DNA from: Roseomonas sp. KE0001
Lineage (GTDB): Bacteria > Pseudomonadota > Alphaproteobacteria > Acetobacterales > Acetobacteraceae
Assembly (NCBI RefSeq): GCF_016107285.1
Contig: NZ_RCVQ01000001.1
Span: 496,001 to 560,000 of the forward strand
Direction of reading: 5' to 3'
Length of the DNA stretch: 64,000 nucleotides
Shown here: piece by piece, positions 45,908 to 54,148 of the stretch
Numbering within the stretch: the first letter of the stretch is position 1
How the letters are laid out: each line of letters begins with the position of its first letter
Program-made: the position numbers and the translations under genes
Notes under the pieces: generated by a model
What the model was told of the DNA's origin: nothing
The model's input: only the letters and a program-made list of their open reading frames with translations
Databases searched by the model: none

Positions 45908-47440
45908 GTGGCCGATCGCCCTGCCTCTGCCTTCGATGAAATGCGCGCCGATGGCGGCATCCGTTCCCCCTATGCCGAGATGGCGCGCTTCCTGGAGGCG
46001 ACCGGACAGGCCGCCCTGGACCAGAAGCGACGCGAGGCGGAAGTGCTGTTCCGCCGCATCGGTGTCACCTTCGCCGTCTATACGGAGGGCGGGGACCCGG
46101 AACGGCTGATCCCCTTCGACGTCATTCCCCGCATCCTCTCGCGCGCCGAATGGGACCGTCTGGCGAGCGGGCTCGAGCAGCGCGTGCGGGCGCTGAATGC
46201 CTTCCTCGCCGATGTCTACGGTCCTCAGGAGATCATCCGGGCCGGCCGAATCCCGGCCGAGCTGATCCGCGGCAATGAGGGCTTCCTGCCGCAGATGGTG
46301 GGCTTCACCCCGCCCGGCGGGGTCTATACCGTCATCTCCGGCATCGACCTGGTGCGCACCGGGCCCGACGAGTTCTACGTGCTCGAGGACAATTGCCGCA
46401 CGCCGTCCGGCGTCTCCTACATGCTGGAGAACCGGGAGGCCATGATGCGCCTCTTCCCCGAGGCCTTCACCCGCCACAGCATCGCCCCCGTCAGCCACTA
46501 CCCGGAGGAGCTGCTGGAGACGCTGAAGAGCCTGGCGCCGGCCGGCTGCAGCGGGCCGCCCACCGTGGTGGTGCTGACGCCGGGCGCCTACAACAGCGCC
46601 TATTACGAGCATTCCTTCCTGGCCGACGAGATGGGCGTCGAGCTGGTCGAGGGCGCCGACCTCTTCGTGCGCGACAAGATCGTCTACATGCGGACCACGG
46701 CCGGCCCGAGGCGGGTCGATGTCATCTACCGCCGCATCGACGACGACTATCTCGACCCCGAGGCCTTCCGCCCCGACAGCGCGCTCGGCGTGCCCGGGCT
46801 GATGGCGGCCTACAAGGCGGGGAATGTCGCCCTGGCCAACGCGCCGGGCGCCGGCATCGCCGATGACAAGGCGGTCTACCCCTACGTGCCGGAGATGGTG
46901 CGTTTCTATCTGAAGGAGGAGCCGCTGCTCTCCAACGTGCCGACCTTCATGTGCGAGAGGGATGTCGACCGGGACTACGTGCTGTCCAACCTCGACAAGC
47001 TGGTGGTCAAGCTGGCCCGCGGCTCGGGCGGCTATGGCATGCTGGTCGGGCCGCATGCCACGCAGGAGCAGCGCGACGACTTCGCCGCGCGAATCCGCGC
47101 CCGGCCCGGCGACTACATCGCCCAGCCGACGCTGGCCCTCTCCACCGTGCCCACGCTCTGCGAAAGCGGCGTCGGGCCACGCCATGTCGATCTGCGTCCC
47201 TTCATCCTGTTCGGCCGCTCCATCCGCATGGTGCCCGGCGGGCTGACGCGGGTCGCGCTGCGCGAGGGTTCGCTGGTGGTCAACTCCAGCCAGGGCGGCG
47301 GCACCAAGGACACCTGGGTGCTGGACGAGGCGGCGCCGCCCGCCGGCTCCTCTCAGTCTCAGTCCCAGTCCCAGTCCCGGGCGGCCGCCGAGCCTCCACC
47401 CGGGCCGCCCGCCAACGATCCCGCCGGCGGGGGGAGCTGA
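45908..47440 (+). CDS. Circularly permuted ATP-grasp protein of the Anbu cluster
   Basis: Protein of 510 aa from the CP_ATPgrasp family (DUF404/DUF407). It has RRIGVTFAVYTEGGDPERLIPFD, FYVLEDNCRTPSGVSYMLENREAM, VDVIYRRIDDDYLDPEAF, VVKLARGSGGYGML (ATP-binding loop) and HVDLRPFILFG. Such proteins are predicted to form peptide or amide bonds using ATP. I chose GTG 45908; ATG 45941 is possible. The last 30 residues are low-complexity: a hexanucleotide repeat encodes SQSQSQSQSR, then a Pro-rich tail. It stops three bases before the alpha-E gene, so the two are coupled. Confidence 0.92.
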   Translation: MADRPASAFDEMRADGGIRSPYAEMARFLEATGQAALDQKRREAEVLFRRIGVTFAVYTEGGDPERLIPFDVIPRILSRAEWDRLASGLEQRVRALNAFLADVYGPQEIIRAGRIPAELIRGNEGFLPQMVGFTPPGGVYTVISGIDLVRTGPDEFYVLEDNCRTPSGVSYMLENREAMMRLFPEAFTRHSIAPVSHYPEELLETLKSLAPAGCSGPPTVVVLTPGAYNSAYYEHSFLADEMGVELVEGADLFVRDKIVYMRTTAGPRRVDVIYRRIDDDYLDPEAFRPDSALGVPGLMAAYKAGNVALANAPGAGIADDKAVYPYVPEMVRFYLKEEPLLSNVPTFMCERDVDRDYVLSNLDKLVVKLARGSGGYGMLVGPHATQEQRDDFAARIRARPGDYIAQPTLALSTVPTLCESGVGPRHVDLRPFILFGRSIRMVPGGLTRVALREGSLVVNSSQGGGTKDTWVLDEAAPPAGSSQSQSQSQSRAAAEPPPGPPANDPAGGGS

Positions 47441-47443
47441 ACC

Positions 47444-48406
47444 ATGCTCTCCCGTACCGCCGACAGCCTCTTCTGGCTCGGCCGCTATTCCGAGCGCGCC
47501 GGCAATGTGGCGCGCGGCCTGGGTGCCACGCTGCGGATGGCGCTGCTGGCGCATCCGGTGAGCCGGGCCGACAGCGAGTGGCGCGCCCTCATCATCGCCA
47601 CCGGCTGCGAGCCGGGCTTCCGCGCCCTGGTGGGCGAGACCTCGCAGCCCGGCCTGCAGGACGAGGCGGTCCGCTGGCTGACGCTGGACCCGGCCAATCC
47701 CTCCGGCATCGCCGCCTGCGTCGAGGCGGCGCGGCGCAACGGCCGCACGGTGCGCACCGCGCTGACGGTCGATATGTGGGAGGCGATCAACGACACCTGG
47801 ATCGAGTTCCGCCGCCTGGACTCCAGCGCCATCCGCGGCGACCGGCTGCCGGGCTTCCTCGACTGGGTGCGCTCCCGCACGCTGCTGTTCAACGGCGCCG
47901 CCGCCGACACCATGCTGCGCGACGACGCCTGGCGCTTCTGCCACCTCGGCACCATCCTGGAGCGCGCCGACAACACGGCGCGGCTGCTCGACGTGCGGCA
48001 CGGCGCCTTCGCCCCCGACGCGGCGGCCGATGCGGCCTGCTATGCGCAGTGGCAGGCGGTGCTGCGCTCGGTCTCGGCGCTGCGCGCCTTCCAGCATGTC
48101 TATCACGCCCGGCTCGATCCCGCGCGCGTGGCCGAGCTGCTGATCCTGCGCCCCGAGCTGCCGCGCTCCCTGCTCGCCTGCTACCGGCGCGTGGAGAGCA
48201 CGCTCGATGTCATCGCCGCCGCCAATGGCGGGCAGCGCGGCGAGTGCCACCGGATGGCGGGCGCCATGCATGCGCGGCTGCGCTACGGCCGCATCGAGAG
48301 CATCCTCGAGGGGGGGCTGCATGACTTCCTGACGGGCATCATCGACCAGAACATCGCCCTGGGGCAGGAGATCGCCCAGATGTACCTCAGTGGCCGCCAG
48401 ATGTGA
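47444..48406 (+). CDS. Alpha-E domain protein (DUF403)
   Basis: All-helical protein of 320 aa. It begins MLSRTADSLFWLGRYSERAGNVARGL and contains FCHLGTILERADNTARLLDVRH and RRVESTLDVIA, the repeated E-R signature of the alpha-E family. The family is found almost only beside permuted ATP-grasp proteins, transglutaminase-like proteins and Anbu peptidases. Its biochemical role is not established. It is 3 bases after the ATP-grasp gene and 10 bases before the Anbu gene. Confidence 0.94.
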   Translation: MLSRTADSLFWLGRYSERAGNVARGLGATLRMALLAHPVSRADSEWRALIIATGCEPGFRALVGETSQPGLQDEAVRWLTLDPANPSGIAACVEAARRNGRTVRTALTVDMWEAINDTWIEFRRLDSSAIRGDRLPGFLDWVRSRTLLFNGAAADTMLRDDAWRFCHLGTILERADNTARLLDVRHGAFAPDAAADAACYAQWQAVLRSVSALRAFQHVYHARLDPARVAELLILRPELPRSLLACYRRVESTLDVIAAANGGQRGECHRMAGAMHARLRYGRIESILEGGLHDFLTGIIDQNIALGQEIAQMYLSGRQM

Positions 48407-48416
48407 GACGCCGGAC

Positions 48417-49169
48417 ATGACCTATTGCGTCGGGCTGCTGCTGCGGGACGGGCTGGTGATGCTGGCCGATACCCGCACCAACGCCGGGGTCGACCATATC
48501 TCCACCTATTCCAAGATGTATCCCGTGCTGCAGCCGGGCGAGCGGATGCTCTGCCTGATGGCGGCCGGCAATCTGGCCATCACCCAGGCGGTCTGGAGCC
48601 GCCTGCAGGAAGGGCTGGCGCTGGAGGGGGAGGAGCGGCAGACGCTGCGGAGCGTGCCGACCATGTTCCAGGCGGCGCAGCTCGTCGGCGCCGCCATCCG
48701 TGCCGTCTTCGCGCAGGACGGGCCGGCGATGAAGGCGCAGGATGTGCGCTTCGACGTCTCGATCATGCTGGGCGGGCAGATCATGGGCGGCCCGCCGAAG
48801 CTCTACCTTGTCTACGCCGCCGGCAACTTCATCGAGGCCACGCCGGACACGCCCTTTCTCCAGATCGGCGAGCACAAGTACGGCAAGCCGATCCTCGACC
48901 GCGCGCTCTCTCACACCACCGGCCTGGAGGACGGGGTGCTGCTCACCCTGGTCAGCATGGACAGCACGCTGCGCTCCAACCTGACGGTCGGCCTGCCGCT
49001 CGACCTGCTGGTCTATGAGCGGGACAGCTTCGCCATCCGCCTGCAGCGGCGCATCACCGAGGAGGACCCCTACTTCCGCCCGCTGCGCGAGGCCTGGTCC
49101 GAGGCGCTGCGCGAGGCCTACCGGCGCCTGCCCAGGCCCGGCTGGCTGGACAAGCCCGCGCCGTCCTGA
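48417..49169 (+). CDS. Anbu proteasome-like peptidase
   Basis: Proteasome-fold N-terminal-nucleophile hydrolase of 250 aa (Anbu, ancestral beta subunit). The chain starts MTYCVGLLLRDGLVMLADTR, so removal of Met exposes Thr1 as nucleophile; D17 and K32 (in YSKMYPV) fit the Thr-Asp-Lys proteasome centre. Unlike 20S beta subunits there is no propeptide. ATG 48417 is chosen because it places Thr directly after Met. It follows the alpha-E gene by 10 bases. Known Anbu loci usually also carry a transglutaminase-like gene, which is missing here. Confidence 0.93.
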   Translation: MTYCVGLLLRDGLVMLADTRTNAGVDHISTYSKMYPVLQPGERMLCLMAAGNLAITQAVWSRLQEGLALEGEERQTLRSVPTMFQAAQLVGAAIRAVFAQDGPAMKAQDVRFDVSIMLGGQIMGGPPKLYLVYAAGNFIEATPDTPFLQIGEHKYGKPILDRALSHTTGLEDGVLLTLVSMDSTLRSNLTVGLPLDLLVYERDSFAIRLQRRITEEDPYFRPLREAWSEALREAYRRLPRPGWLDKPAPS

Positions 49170-49231
49170 GCGGCGTCCGCAAAATCCCGGCCGGGGGTGC
49201 AGCCTTTCGGCCCGCCCGGGATTGATCCCGC

Positions 49232-50290
49232 ATGGCCGCGCCGCACCCGGACCGCTGGATCCGCATCACGCCCCAGGGCCTCTACTGCGAGCCGGGGGAT
49301 TTCTTCATCGATCCCGTCGCGCCGGTGCCGCGCGCCGTCATCAGCCATGGCCATTCGGACCACGCCCGGCCGGGGCACGATGCCGTCCTGGCCACGCCCG
49401 AGACGCTGGCCATCATGACCGCGCGGCTGGGCGAGGGCCGGGCCGGGCACAGCCAGCAGCCGCTCGGCTACCACCAGCCGCTGACGCAGGGGGGCGTGCG
49501 CGTCACCCTGGTGCCGGCCGGGCATGTGCTCGGCTCGGCGCAGGCGGTGCTGGAATGGGAGGGCAGCCGGATCGTCGTCTCCGGGGACTACAAGCGGCAG
49601 CCCGACCCCACCTGCGCGCCCTTCGAGCCTGTGCCCTGCGACGTCTTCGTCACGGAGGCGACCTTCGCCCTGCCGGTCTTCCGCCACCCGCCCATCGCGC
49701 ATGAGATCGGCCGCCTGCTCGACAGCCTGCGGCTCTTCCCGGAGCGGACGCACCTCGTCGGCTGCTACGCGCTCGGCAAGTGCCAGCGGCTGATCGCGGA
49801 GCTGCGCCGTGCCGGCTGGGACCGGCCGATTCATCTGCACGGCGCCCAGGCCGCCATGTGCGCGCTCTACGAGCGCTTCGGCCTCGGGCTCGGCGAACTT
49901 CGCCCGGTGCCGCGGCCGGCGCGGCGGGGCGAGACCGTGCTGCCCGGCGAGCTGGTTCTGGCGCCGCCCTCGGCCGAGGCCAGCCCCTGGGCCCGGCGCC
50001 TGGCCGATCCGGTGACGGCGCTGGCCTCCGGCTGGATGCGCGTGCGGCAGCGGGCGCGGGCGCGCGGGGTGGAGCTTCCCCTGGTCATCAGCGACCACGC
50101 CGACTGGGACGACCTCCTGGCCACCTGCGCCGAGGTCGCGGCGCCGGAGGTCTGGGTCACGCACGGGCGGGAGGAGGCGTTGATCCACGCGCTGGCGGGC
50201 CGTGGCGTGCGGGGCCGCGCCCTGCACCTCGTCGGACGGGAGGAGGACGAGGCCGACCCGCTCGACCTGGCGGCGGAACCGGCGGCATGA
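49232..50290 (+). CDS. Ligase-associated DNA exonuclease (metallo-beta-lactamase/beta-CASP)
   Basis: Metallo-beta-lactamase fold nuclease of 352 aa. ISHGHSDHARPGHD is the HxHxDH zinc motif. VPAGHVLGSAQAVLEW and VVSGDYKRQPDPTCAPFEPVPCDVFVTEATFALP follow the beta-CASP pattern of mRNA 3'-processing-factor relatives. LVISDHADWDDLLAT near the end supplies later ligands. The gene overlaps the DNA ligase gene by ATGA. In many bacteria it forms a four-gene repair cassette with the ligase, a DEXH helicase and a phosphoesterase; the last two are absent here. Confidence 0.92.
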   Translation: MAAPHPDRWIRITPQGLYCEPGDFFIDPVAPVPRAVISHGHSDHARPGHDAVLATPETLAIMTARLGEGRAGHSQQPLGYHQPLTQGGVRVTLVPAGHVLGSAQAVLEWEGSRIVVSGDYKRQPDPTCAPFEPVPCDVFVTEATFALPVFRHPPIAHEIGRLLDSLRLFPERTHLVGCYALGKCQRLIAELRRAGWDRPIHLHGAQAAMCALYERFGLGLGELRPVPRPARRGETVLPGELVLAPPSAEASPWARRLADPVTALASGWMRVRQRARARGVELPLVISDHADWDDLLATCAEVAAPEVWVTHGREEALIHALAGRGVRGRALHLVGREEDEADPLDLAAEPAA

Positions 50291-51891
50291 GCCTGCCCGC
50301 CTTCGCCGACCTTCTGGAGCGGCTGGTCTTCACCCCCGGGCGCAACGCCAAGCTGGCCCTGCTGCGGCGCTGGTTCGCCACCCAGCCGGACCCCGATCGC
50401 GGCATCGGCCTCGCCGCCATCGCCGGCGAGCTGACCTTCACCGCCGCCAAGCCCTCGCTGGTGCGCGAACTGGTGGCGACGCGCATCGACCCGGTGCTGC
50501 TGGCCTGGAGCCACGACTATGTGGGCGACCTGGCGGAGACGGTGGCGCTGATCTGGCCCGCGCCCTCACCGCCGCCGAACCGGCCGCCGCCCGACCTGGC
50601 CGATGTGGTGGAGACGCTGGAGCTGGCGCCCCGGGGCGAGGTGCCGGCGCTGCTGGAGGGCTGGCTGGATGTGCTGGACCCCGGTGGCCGGCTGGCGCTG
50701 ATCAAGCTGGTCACCGGCGGCCTGCGGGTCGGCGTCTCCGGCCGGCTGGCGCGGCAGGCCCTGGCCGAGTGGTCCGGCCGACCGGTCGAGGAGATCGAGG
50801 AGGTCTGGCACGGCGTGCCGCCGCCCTACCTGCCGCTCTTCGCCTGGCTGGAGAGACGCGGCCCGCGGCCCGACCCGAAGGACATGCCGGTGTTCCGCTC
50901 GCCCATGCTGGCGCATCCGCTGGAGGCGCCGGACATCGCCGCGCTGGACCACACCGCCTTCCGCGCGGAATGGAAATGGGACGGCGTGCGGGTTCAGGCC
51001 TCCGCCGGTCCTGGCGGGCGGCGCCTCTGGTCGCGCACCGGCGAGGATATCGGCGGCAGCTTCCCGGAGATCCTGGAGGCCATGGACTTCGACGCCGTCC
51101 TGGATGGCGAGCTGCTGGTGATGCGGGACGGCCAGGCGGCGCCCTTCGCCGACCTGCAGCAGCGGCTGAACCGCAAGGTGGTGGGGCCGAAGATGCTGCG
51201 CGACTTCCCGACCGGCCTGCGCCTCTACGACATCCTCTTCGAAGGCGGCGAGGACCTGCGGCCCATGCCCTACGACACGCGGCGCGACCGGCTCGAGGCC
51301 TGGTTCGCCCGCGCCCGGCCGGACCGCATGGACCTCTCGCCGCAGATCGCCTTCGTCTCCCTCGAGCAGCTCACCGCGCTGCGCGAGGGCGCCCGCGCCG
51401 CCGGCATCGAGGGGCTGATGCTGAAGCGCGGCGACGCCCCCTATCTCGCCGGGCGGCCCAAGGGGCTGTGGTGGAAGTGGAAGCGCGCGCCCCTCTCGGT
51501 CGATGCCGTGCTGATGTATGCCCAGCGCGGCCATGGCCGGCGCAGCAGCACCTACAGCGACTACACCTTCGGCCTCTGGCGGCCGGACGGGCAGGGGGGG
51601 CGGGAACTGGTGCCGGTGGGCAAGGCCTATTCCGGCTATACCGACCAGGAGCTGGTCTGGCTCGACCGCTGGATCCGCAACCATACCACCTCCCGCTTCG
51701 GTCCGGTGCGGGAGGTGGAGAAGCATCTCGTGCTGGAGGTGGTGTTCGACGCCGCGCAGCGCTCGGCGCGGCACAAGTCGGGCGTCGCCATGCGCTTCCC
51801 CCGCATTGCCCGGCTGCGGCCCGACAAGCCCGCCGCCGAGGCCGACGCGCTGGAGACGCTGATGGCGATGATCGAATCGGCCTCCGGCTGA
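50287..51891 (+). CDS. ATP-dependent DNA ligase (exonuclease-linked type)
   Basis: ATP-dependent DNA ligase of 534 aa. Residues 1-200 form the N-terminal DNA-binding domain. The nucleotidyltransferase motif I is EWKWDGVR with the adenylated Lys at 230. Later motifs include VLDGELLV, GIEGLMLKR and GLWWKWKR. The OB-fold follows (VDAVLMYAQRGHGRR through VFDAAQRSARHKSGVAMRFPRI). This is the large form that pairs with a beta-CASP nuclease and is thought to serve DNA damage repair, while replication uses LigA. It begins inside an ATGA overlap. It is followed by a 16-bp tandem repeat rather than by the usual helicase gene. Confidence 0.94.
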   Translation: MSLPAFADLLERLVFTPGRNAKLALLRRWFATQPDPDRGIGLAAIAGELTFTAAKPSLVRELVATRIDPVLLAWSHDYVGDLAETVALIWPAPSPPPNRPPPDLADVVETLELAPRGEVPALLEGWLDVLDPGGRLALIKLVTGGLRVGVSGRLARQALAEWSGRPVEEIEEVWHGVPPPYLPLFAWLERRGPRPDPKDMPVFRSPMLAHPLEAPDIAALDHTAFRAEWKWDGVRVQASAGPGGRRLWSRTGEDIGGSFPEILEAMDFDAVLDGELLVMRDGQAAPFADLQQRLNRKVVGPKMLRDFPTGLRLYDILFEGGEDLRPMPYDTRRDRLEAWFARARPDRMDLSPQIAFVSLEQLTALREGARAAGIEGLMLKRGDAPYLAGRPKGLWWKWKRAPLSVDAVLMYAQRGHGRRSSTYSDYTFGLWRPDGQGGRELVPVGKAYSGYTDQELVWLDRWIRNHTTSRFGPVREVEKHLVLEVVFDAAQRSARHKSGVAMRFPRIARLRPDKPAAEADALETLMAMIESASG

Positions 51892-51917
51892 ACGGTGGCG
51901 CGAGCGGCAACCAGGCT

Positions 51918-52059
51918 TGACCCTGGGCGTTTCTGACCCTGGGCGTTTCTGACCCTGGGCGTTTCTGACCCTGGGCGTTTCTGACCCTGGGCGTTTCTGA
52001 CCCTGGGCGTTTCTGACCCTGGGCGTTTCTGACCCTGGGCGTTTCTGACCCTGGGCGTT
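51918..52059. repeat. Perfect 16-bp tandem repeat, about 8.9 copies
   Basis: Unit TGACCCTGGGCGTTTC, eight full identical copies plus 14 bases of a ninth, 26 bases after the DNA ligase stop and 46 bases before the DUF1328 gene. Since 16 is not a multiple of 3, TGA appears in all three plus-strand frames while the minus strand stays open. It is not CRISPR-like because there are no spacers. The perfect identity implies recent expansion or active homogenisation. Confidence 0.95.
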
Positions 52060-52105
52060 GCAGCCCCGTGGCCGGCGGGGGCCGGCGATGTCTCGGGAGG
52101 GCGAC

Positions 52106-52279
52106 ATGCTGAAATGGGCGGTGATCTTCCTCGTCATCTCGATCGTCGCCGGGGCGGTCGGCTTCACCGGCGTCTCCGCCGTGGCCGGCCGCATCGCCAA
52201 GCTGCTCTTCGGCATCTTCCTGGCGCTCTTCGTCATCGCCCTGCTGCTGGCCCTGCTGGCGGGCGAGCTCATCTTCTGA
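52106..52279 (+). CDS. DUF1328 small membrane protein
   Basis: Protein of 57 aa with two membrane helices: MLKWAVIFLVISIVAGAVGF and IAKLLFGIFLALFVIALLLA. This is the YtjA-like DUF1328 family, widespread in proteobacteria with no assigned function. ATG 52106 has GGGAGG 6 bases upstream. Confidence 0.92.
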   Translation: MLKWAVIFLVISIVAGAVGFTGVSAVAGRIAKLLFGIFLALFVIALLLALLAGELIF

Positions 52280-52372
52280 ACGGGCCCTGCGCGAGGCCGG
52301 TTGACGCCGGCCCGCACGCGGCTTATTTCCGCCCACCTCGGCGCCCTTCGCGGTTGCCGGGGACGGTGGTAT

Positions 52373-52449
52373 GGCGGCCTTAGCTCAGTTGGTAGAGCGC
52401 CACGTTGTGGTCGTGGATGTCACGGGTTCGAGTCCCGTAGGTCGCCCCA
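52373..52449 (+). tRNA. tRNA-His (anticodon GTG)
   Basis: Complete cloverleaf. G-1 at 52373 pairs with C73 at 52446, the identity mark of tRNA-His. The acceptor stem G1-U7 pairs with A66-C72. The D-loop AGCTCAGTTGGTAGAGC is standard. The anticodon stem CCACG/CGTGG surrounds loop TTGTGGT with GTG at 52407-52409. The T-arm contains GGGTTCGAGTCCC. CCA is encoded. Confidence 0.98.
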
Positions 52450-52474
52450 CTTTCCCAGCCCGGAAGGGTCCCCC

Positions 52475-53239
52475 ATGCAGCTTTCCCTCGAGAATCGCAC
52501 CGCGCTGATCACCGGCGGGTCGAAGGGCCTCGGCCTCGCGATGGCGCGCACCTTCGCCGAGGCCGGCGCCAGGGTCGCCATCGTCGCGCGTGGCGAGGCG
52601 GATCTCCACACCGCCGCCGCGGCCACCGGCGCGGTTCCGATCCGCGCCGATATCGCCACGGCCGAGGGGTGCGAGGCCGCCTTCGGCGAGGCCAGCGCGG
52701 TGCTCGGCCGTGTCGACATCCTGGTCAACAATGCCGGGACCAGCCAGCGCGGCGCGTTCCCGCAGGTCACCGACGCGGTCTGGCAACAGGATCTCGACCT
52801 CAAGCTCTTCGCCGCCATCCGCCTGACGCGCCTGGCCTGGGCGGGCATGGCGGAGCGACGCTGGGGCCGCGTCCTGAATGTGCTGAATATCGGCGCCAAG
52901 GCGCCCCCGGCCGAGGGCGCGCCCACCGCCGTCTCCCGCGCCGCCGGCATGGCGCTGACCAAGGTTCTGGCGAATGAGGGCGCTCCGCTGGGCATTCTGG
53001 TGAACGCGCTGCTGGTCGGCATCATCGAGAGCGACCAGTGGGTGCGGCGGCATGCCGCCGATCCGCACGGCCTCAGCTTCGAGGAATGGAAGGCCGAGGC
53101 CGGCCGGCCGGTGCCCCTGGGGCGCATCGGCCGGCCGGAGGAATTCGCCGCCACCGCCCTGTTCCTGGCCAGCGAGGCCGGCGGCTACATCACCGGCACC
53201 GCCATCAACGTGGATGGCGGCCGCAGCCCCGTGGTGTGA
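52475..53239 (+). CDS. SDR family protein with altered catalytic residues
   Basis: SDR-fold protein of 254 aa. Cofactor motif ITGGSKGLGLAMA, NNAGT, and the end AGGYITGTAINVDGGRSP are typical. At the catalytic site it reads APTAVSRAAGMALTKV, where YxxxK would be expected, so the Tyr is Thr and the Lys is Arg. Similar SDR relatives carry LLVGIIESDQWVRR as here, so this is probably an established degenerate group rather than random decay. ATG 52475 has GGAAGG about 7 bases upstream. Its start is 26 bases after tRNA-His. Confidence 0.85.
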   Translation: MQLSLENRTALITGGSKGLGLAMARTFAEAGARVAIVARGEADLHTAAAATGAVPIRADIATAEGCEAAFGEASAVLGRVDILVNNAGTSQRGAFPQVTDAVWQQDLDLKLFAAIRLTRLAWAGMAERRWGRVLNVLNIGAKAPPAEGAPTAVSRAAGMALTKVLANEGAPLGILVNALLVGIIESDQWVRRHAADPHGLSFEEWKAEAGRPVPLGRIGRPEEFAATALFLASEAGGYITGTAINVDGGRSPVV

Positions 53240-53249
53240 CGGCGCCGCG

Positions 53250-53933
53250 TCAGGCCGAGAGGCGCCGGGTCAGGGCCAGGTAGTCGTCGCGCATCTCGGT
53301 CTCGACCAGCGCGGCGACCAGGCGCGGGAAGTCCGGCCGCGGGCAGAGGCCGGCGATCGCCGCCGCGCTGTCGCCCAGGCGGAGGCGCCGCGCCGCGCGC
53401 AGCGCCAGCCGGTCGGCGAAGGGATAAAGCTCGGGCCAGAGGAGCTGGATCTCGCGGAAGAAGATATCGGCCGCGACATCGCCGACACCCGGAATGCGCT
53501 TCAGCAGGCGGCGCAACGCCGCCGGGTCCTCGGCCGCCTGCCGGCGCAGCGCGTCGAGATCCCCGCCATGCTCCTCCATCAACAGCCGTGCCATGCCGCC
53601 CAGCCGGCGGGCGGCGAGGCCGGCGCAGCGGGCATAGCCGGCGGCGCGCAGCACCGCCTCGCGCGCCGCCTCGTCGCTGCCGGCCAGCCGCGCCGGGCTG
53701 GTCCATCCCTCGCGGGCGAGCGCGGCCCCGGCCCGCGCCGCATGGGCCGCCCCCGCCGGCGCCGCGCGCAGCATGGCGCGGCAGAGGCAGAGGAACGGCG
53801 TCTCGTCCTCCAGGGCGGCGGCCGCCGCCGGGCGCGCGGCCAGCAGGGCGGGGATGACGCGCTCCGGCCGGCGGTTCGCCGGCAGGTTGGCCTGGTCGGC
53901 GGGGGAGGGGCAGGTCAGTGTGGGCATGGTCAT
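53250..53933 (-). CDS. HhH-GPD-like DNA glycosylase family protein
   Basis: Protein of 227 aa with a helix-hairpin-helix of the endonuclease III superfamily (LLKRIPGVGDVAADIFFREIQ, about 143-163) and the downstream Asp (D174 in FADRLALRAARRL), which matches the catalytic Asp. The Lys that bifunctional glycosylases have after GVG is Asp here, and the four-Cys Fe-S loop is missing. A monofunctional glycosylase or a non-catalytic DNA-binding protein is therefore more likely than a true Nth. ATG 53933 has GGAG about ten bases upstream. It converges with the SDR gene. Confidence 0.78.
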   Translation of the reverse strand: MTMPTLTCPSPADQANLPANRRPERVIPALLAARPAAAAALEDETPFLCLCRAMLRAAPAGAAHAARAGAALAREGWTSPARLAGSDEAAREAVLRAAGYARCAGLAARRLGGMARLLMEEHGGDLDALRRQAAEDPAALRRLLKRIPGVGDVAADIFFREIQLLWPELYPFADRLALRAARRLRLGDSAAAIAGLCPRPDFPRLVAALVETEMRDDYLALTRRLSA

Positions 53934-54148
53934 CGGCAAGATCTCCCTGTCCTGCGCGGCGCCGGGGCACCGGGCGGAGGGGCAAAGGGCCCGTCGAGGC
54001 GGGCGGCGTGGCGTTTTAGGGGCTCCAGATAGAGCAGCCACCGCGGCGGGCAAGGGCCGCTGCGATCTTTTCGAGCCCACGGGCCGTCTCCGGGGTCACA
54101 TCGGATGACGGGGTGTTACAGCCGCCCCGGCTGGCGGCCCGTCCCGTG

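Noticed and set aside
51918-52059. Tandem repeat considered as a CRISPR array
   Set aside because: The units are contiguous with no unique spacers and no cas genes are nearby.
50566-52317. Minus-strand frame that reads the 16-bp repeat as a 16-residue repeat protein
   Set aside because: The frame is open only because of GC content and runs antisense through the DNA ligase; no plausible start or family.
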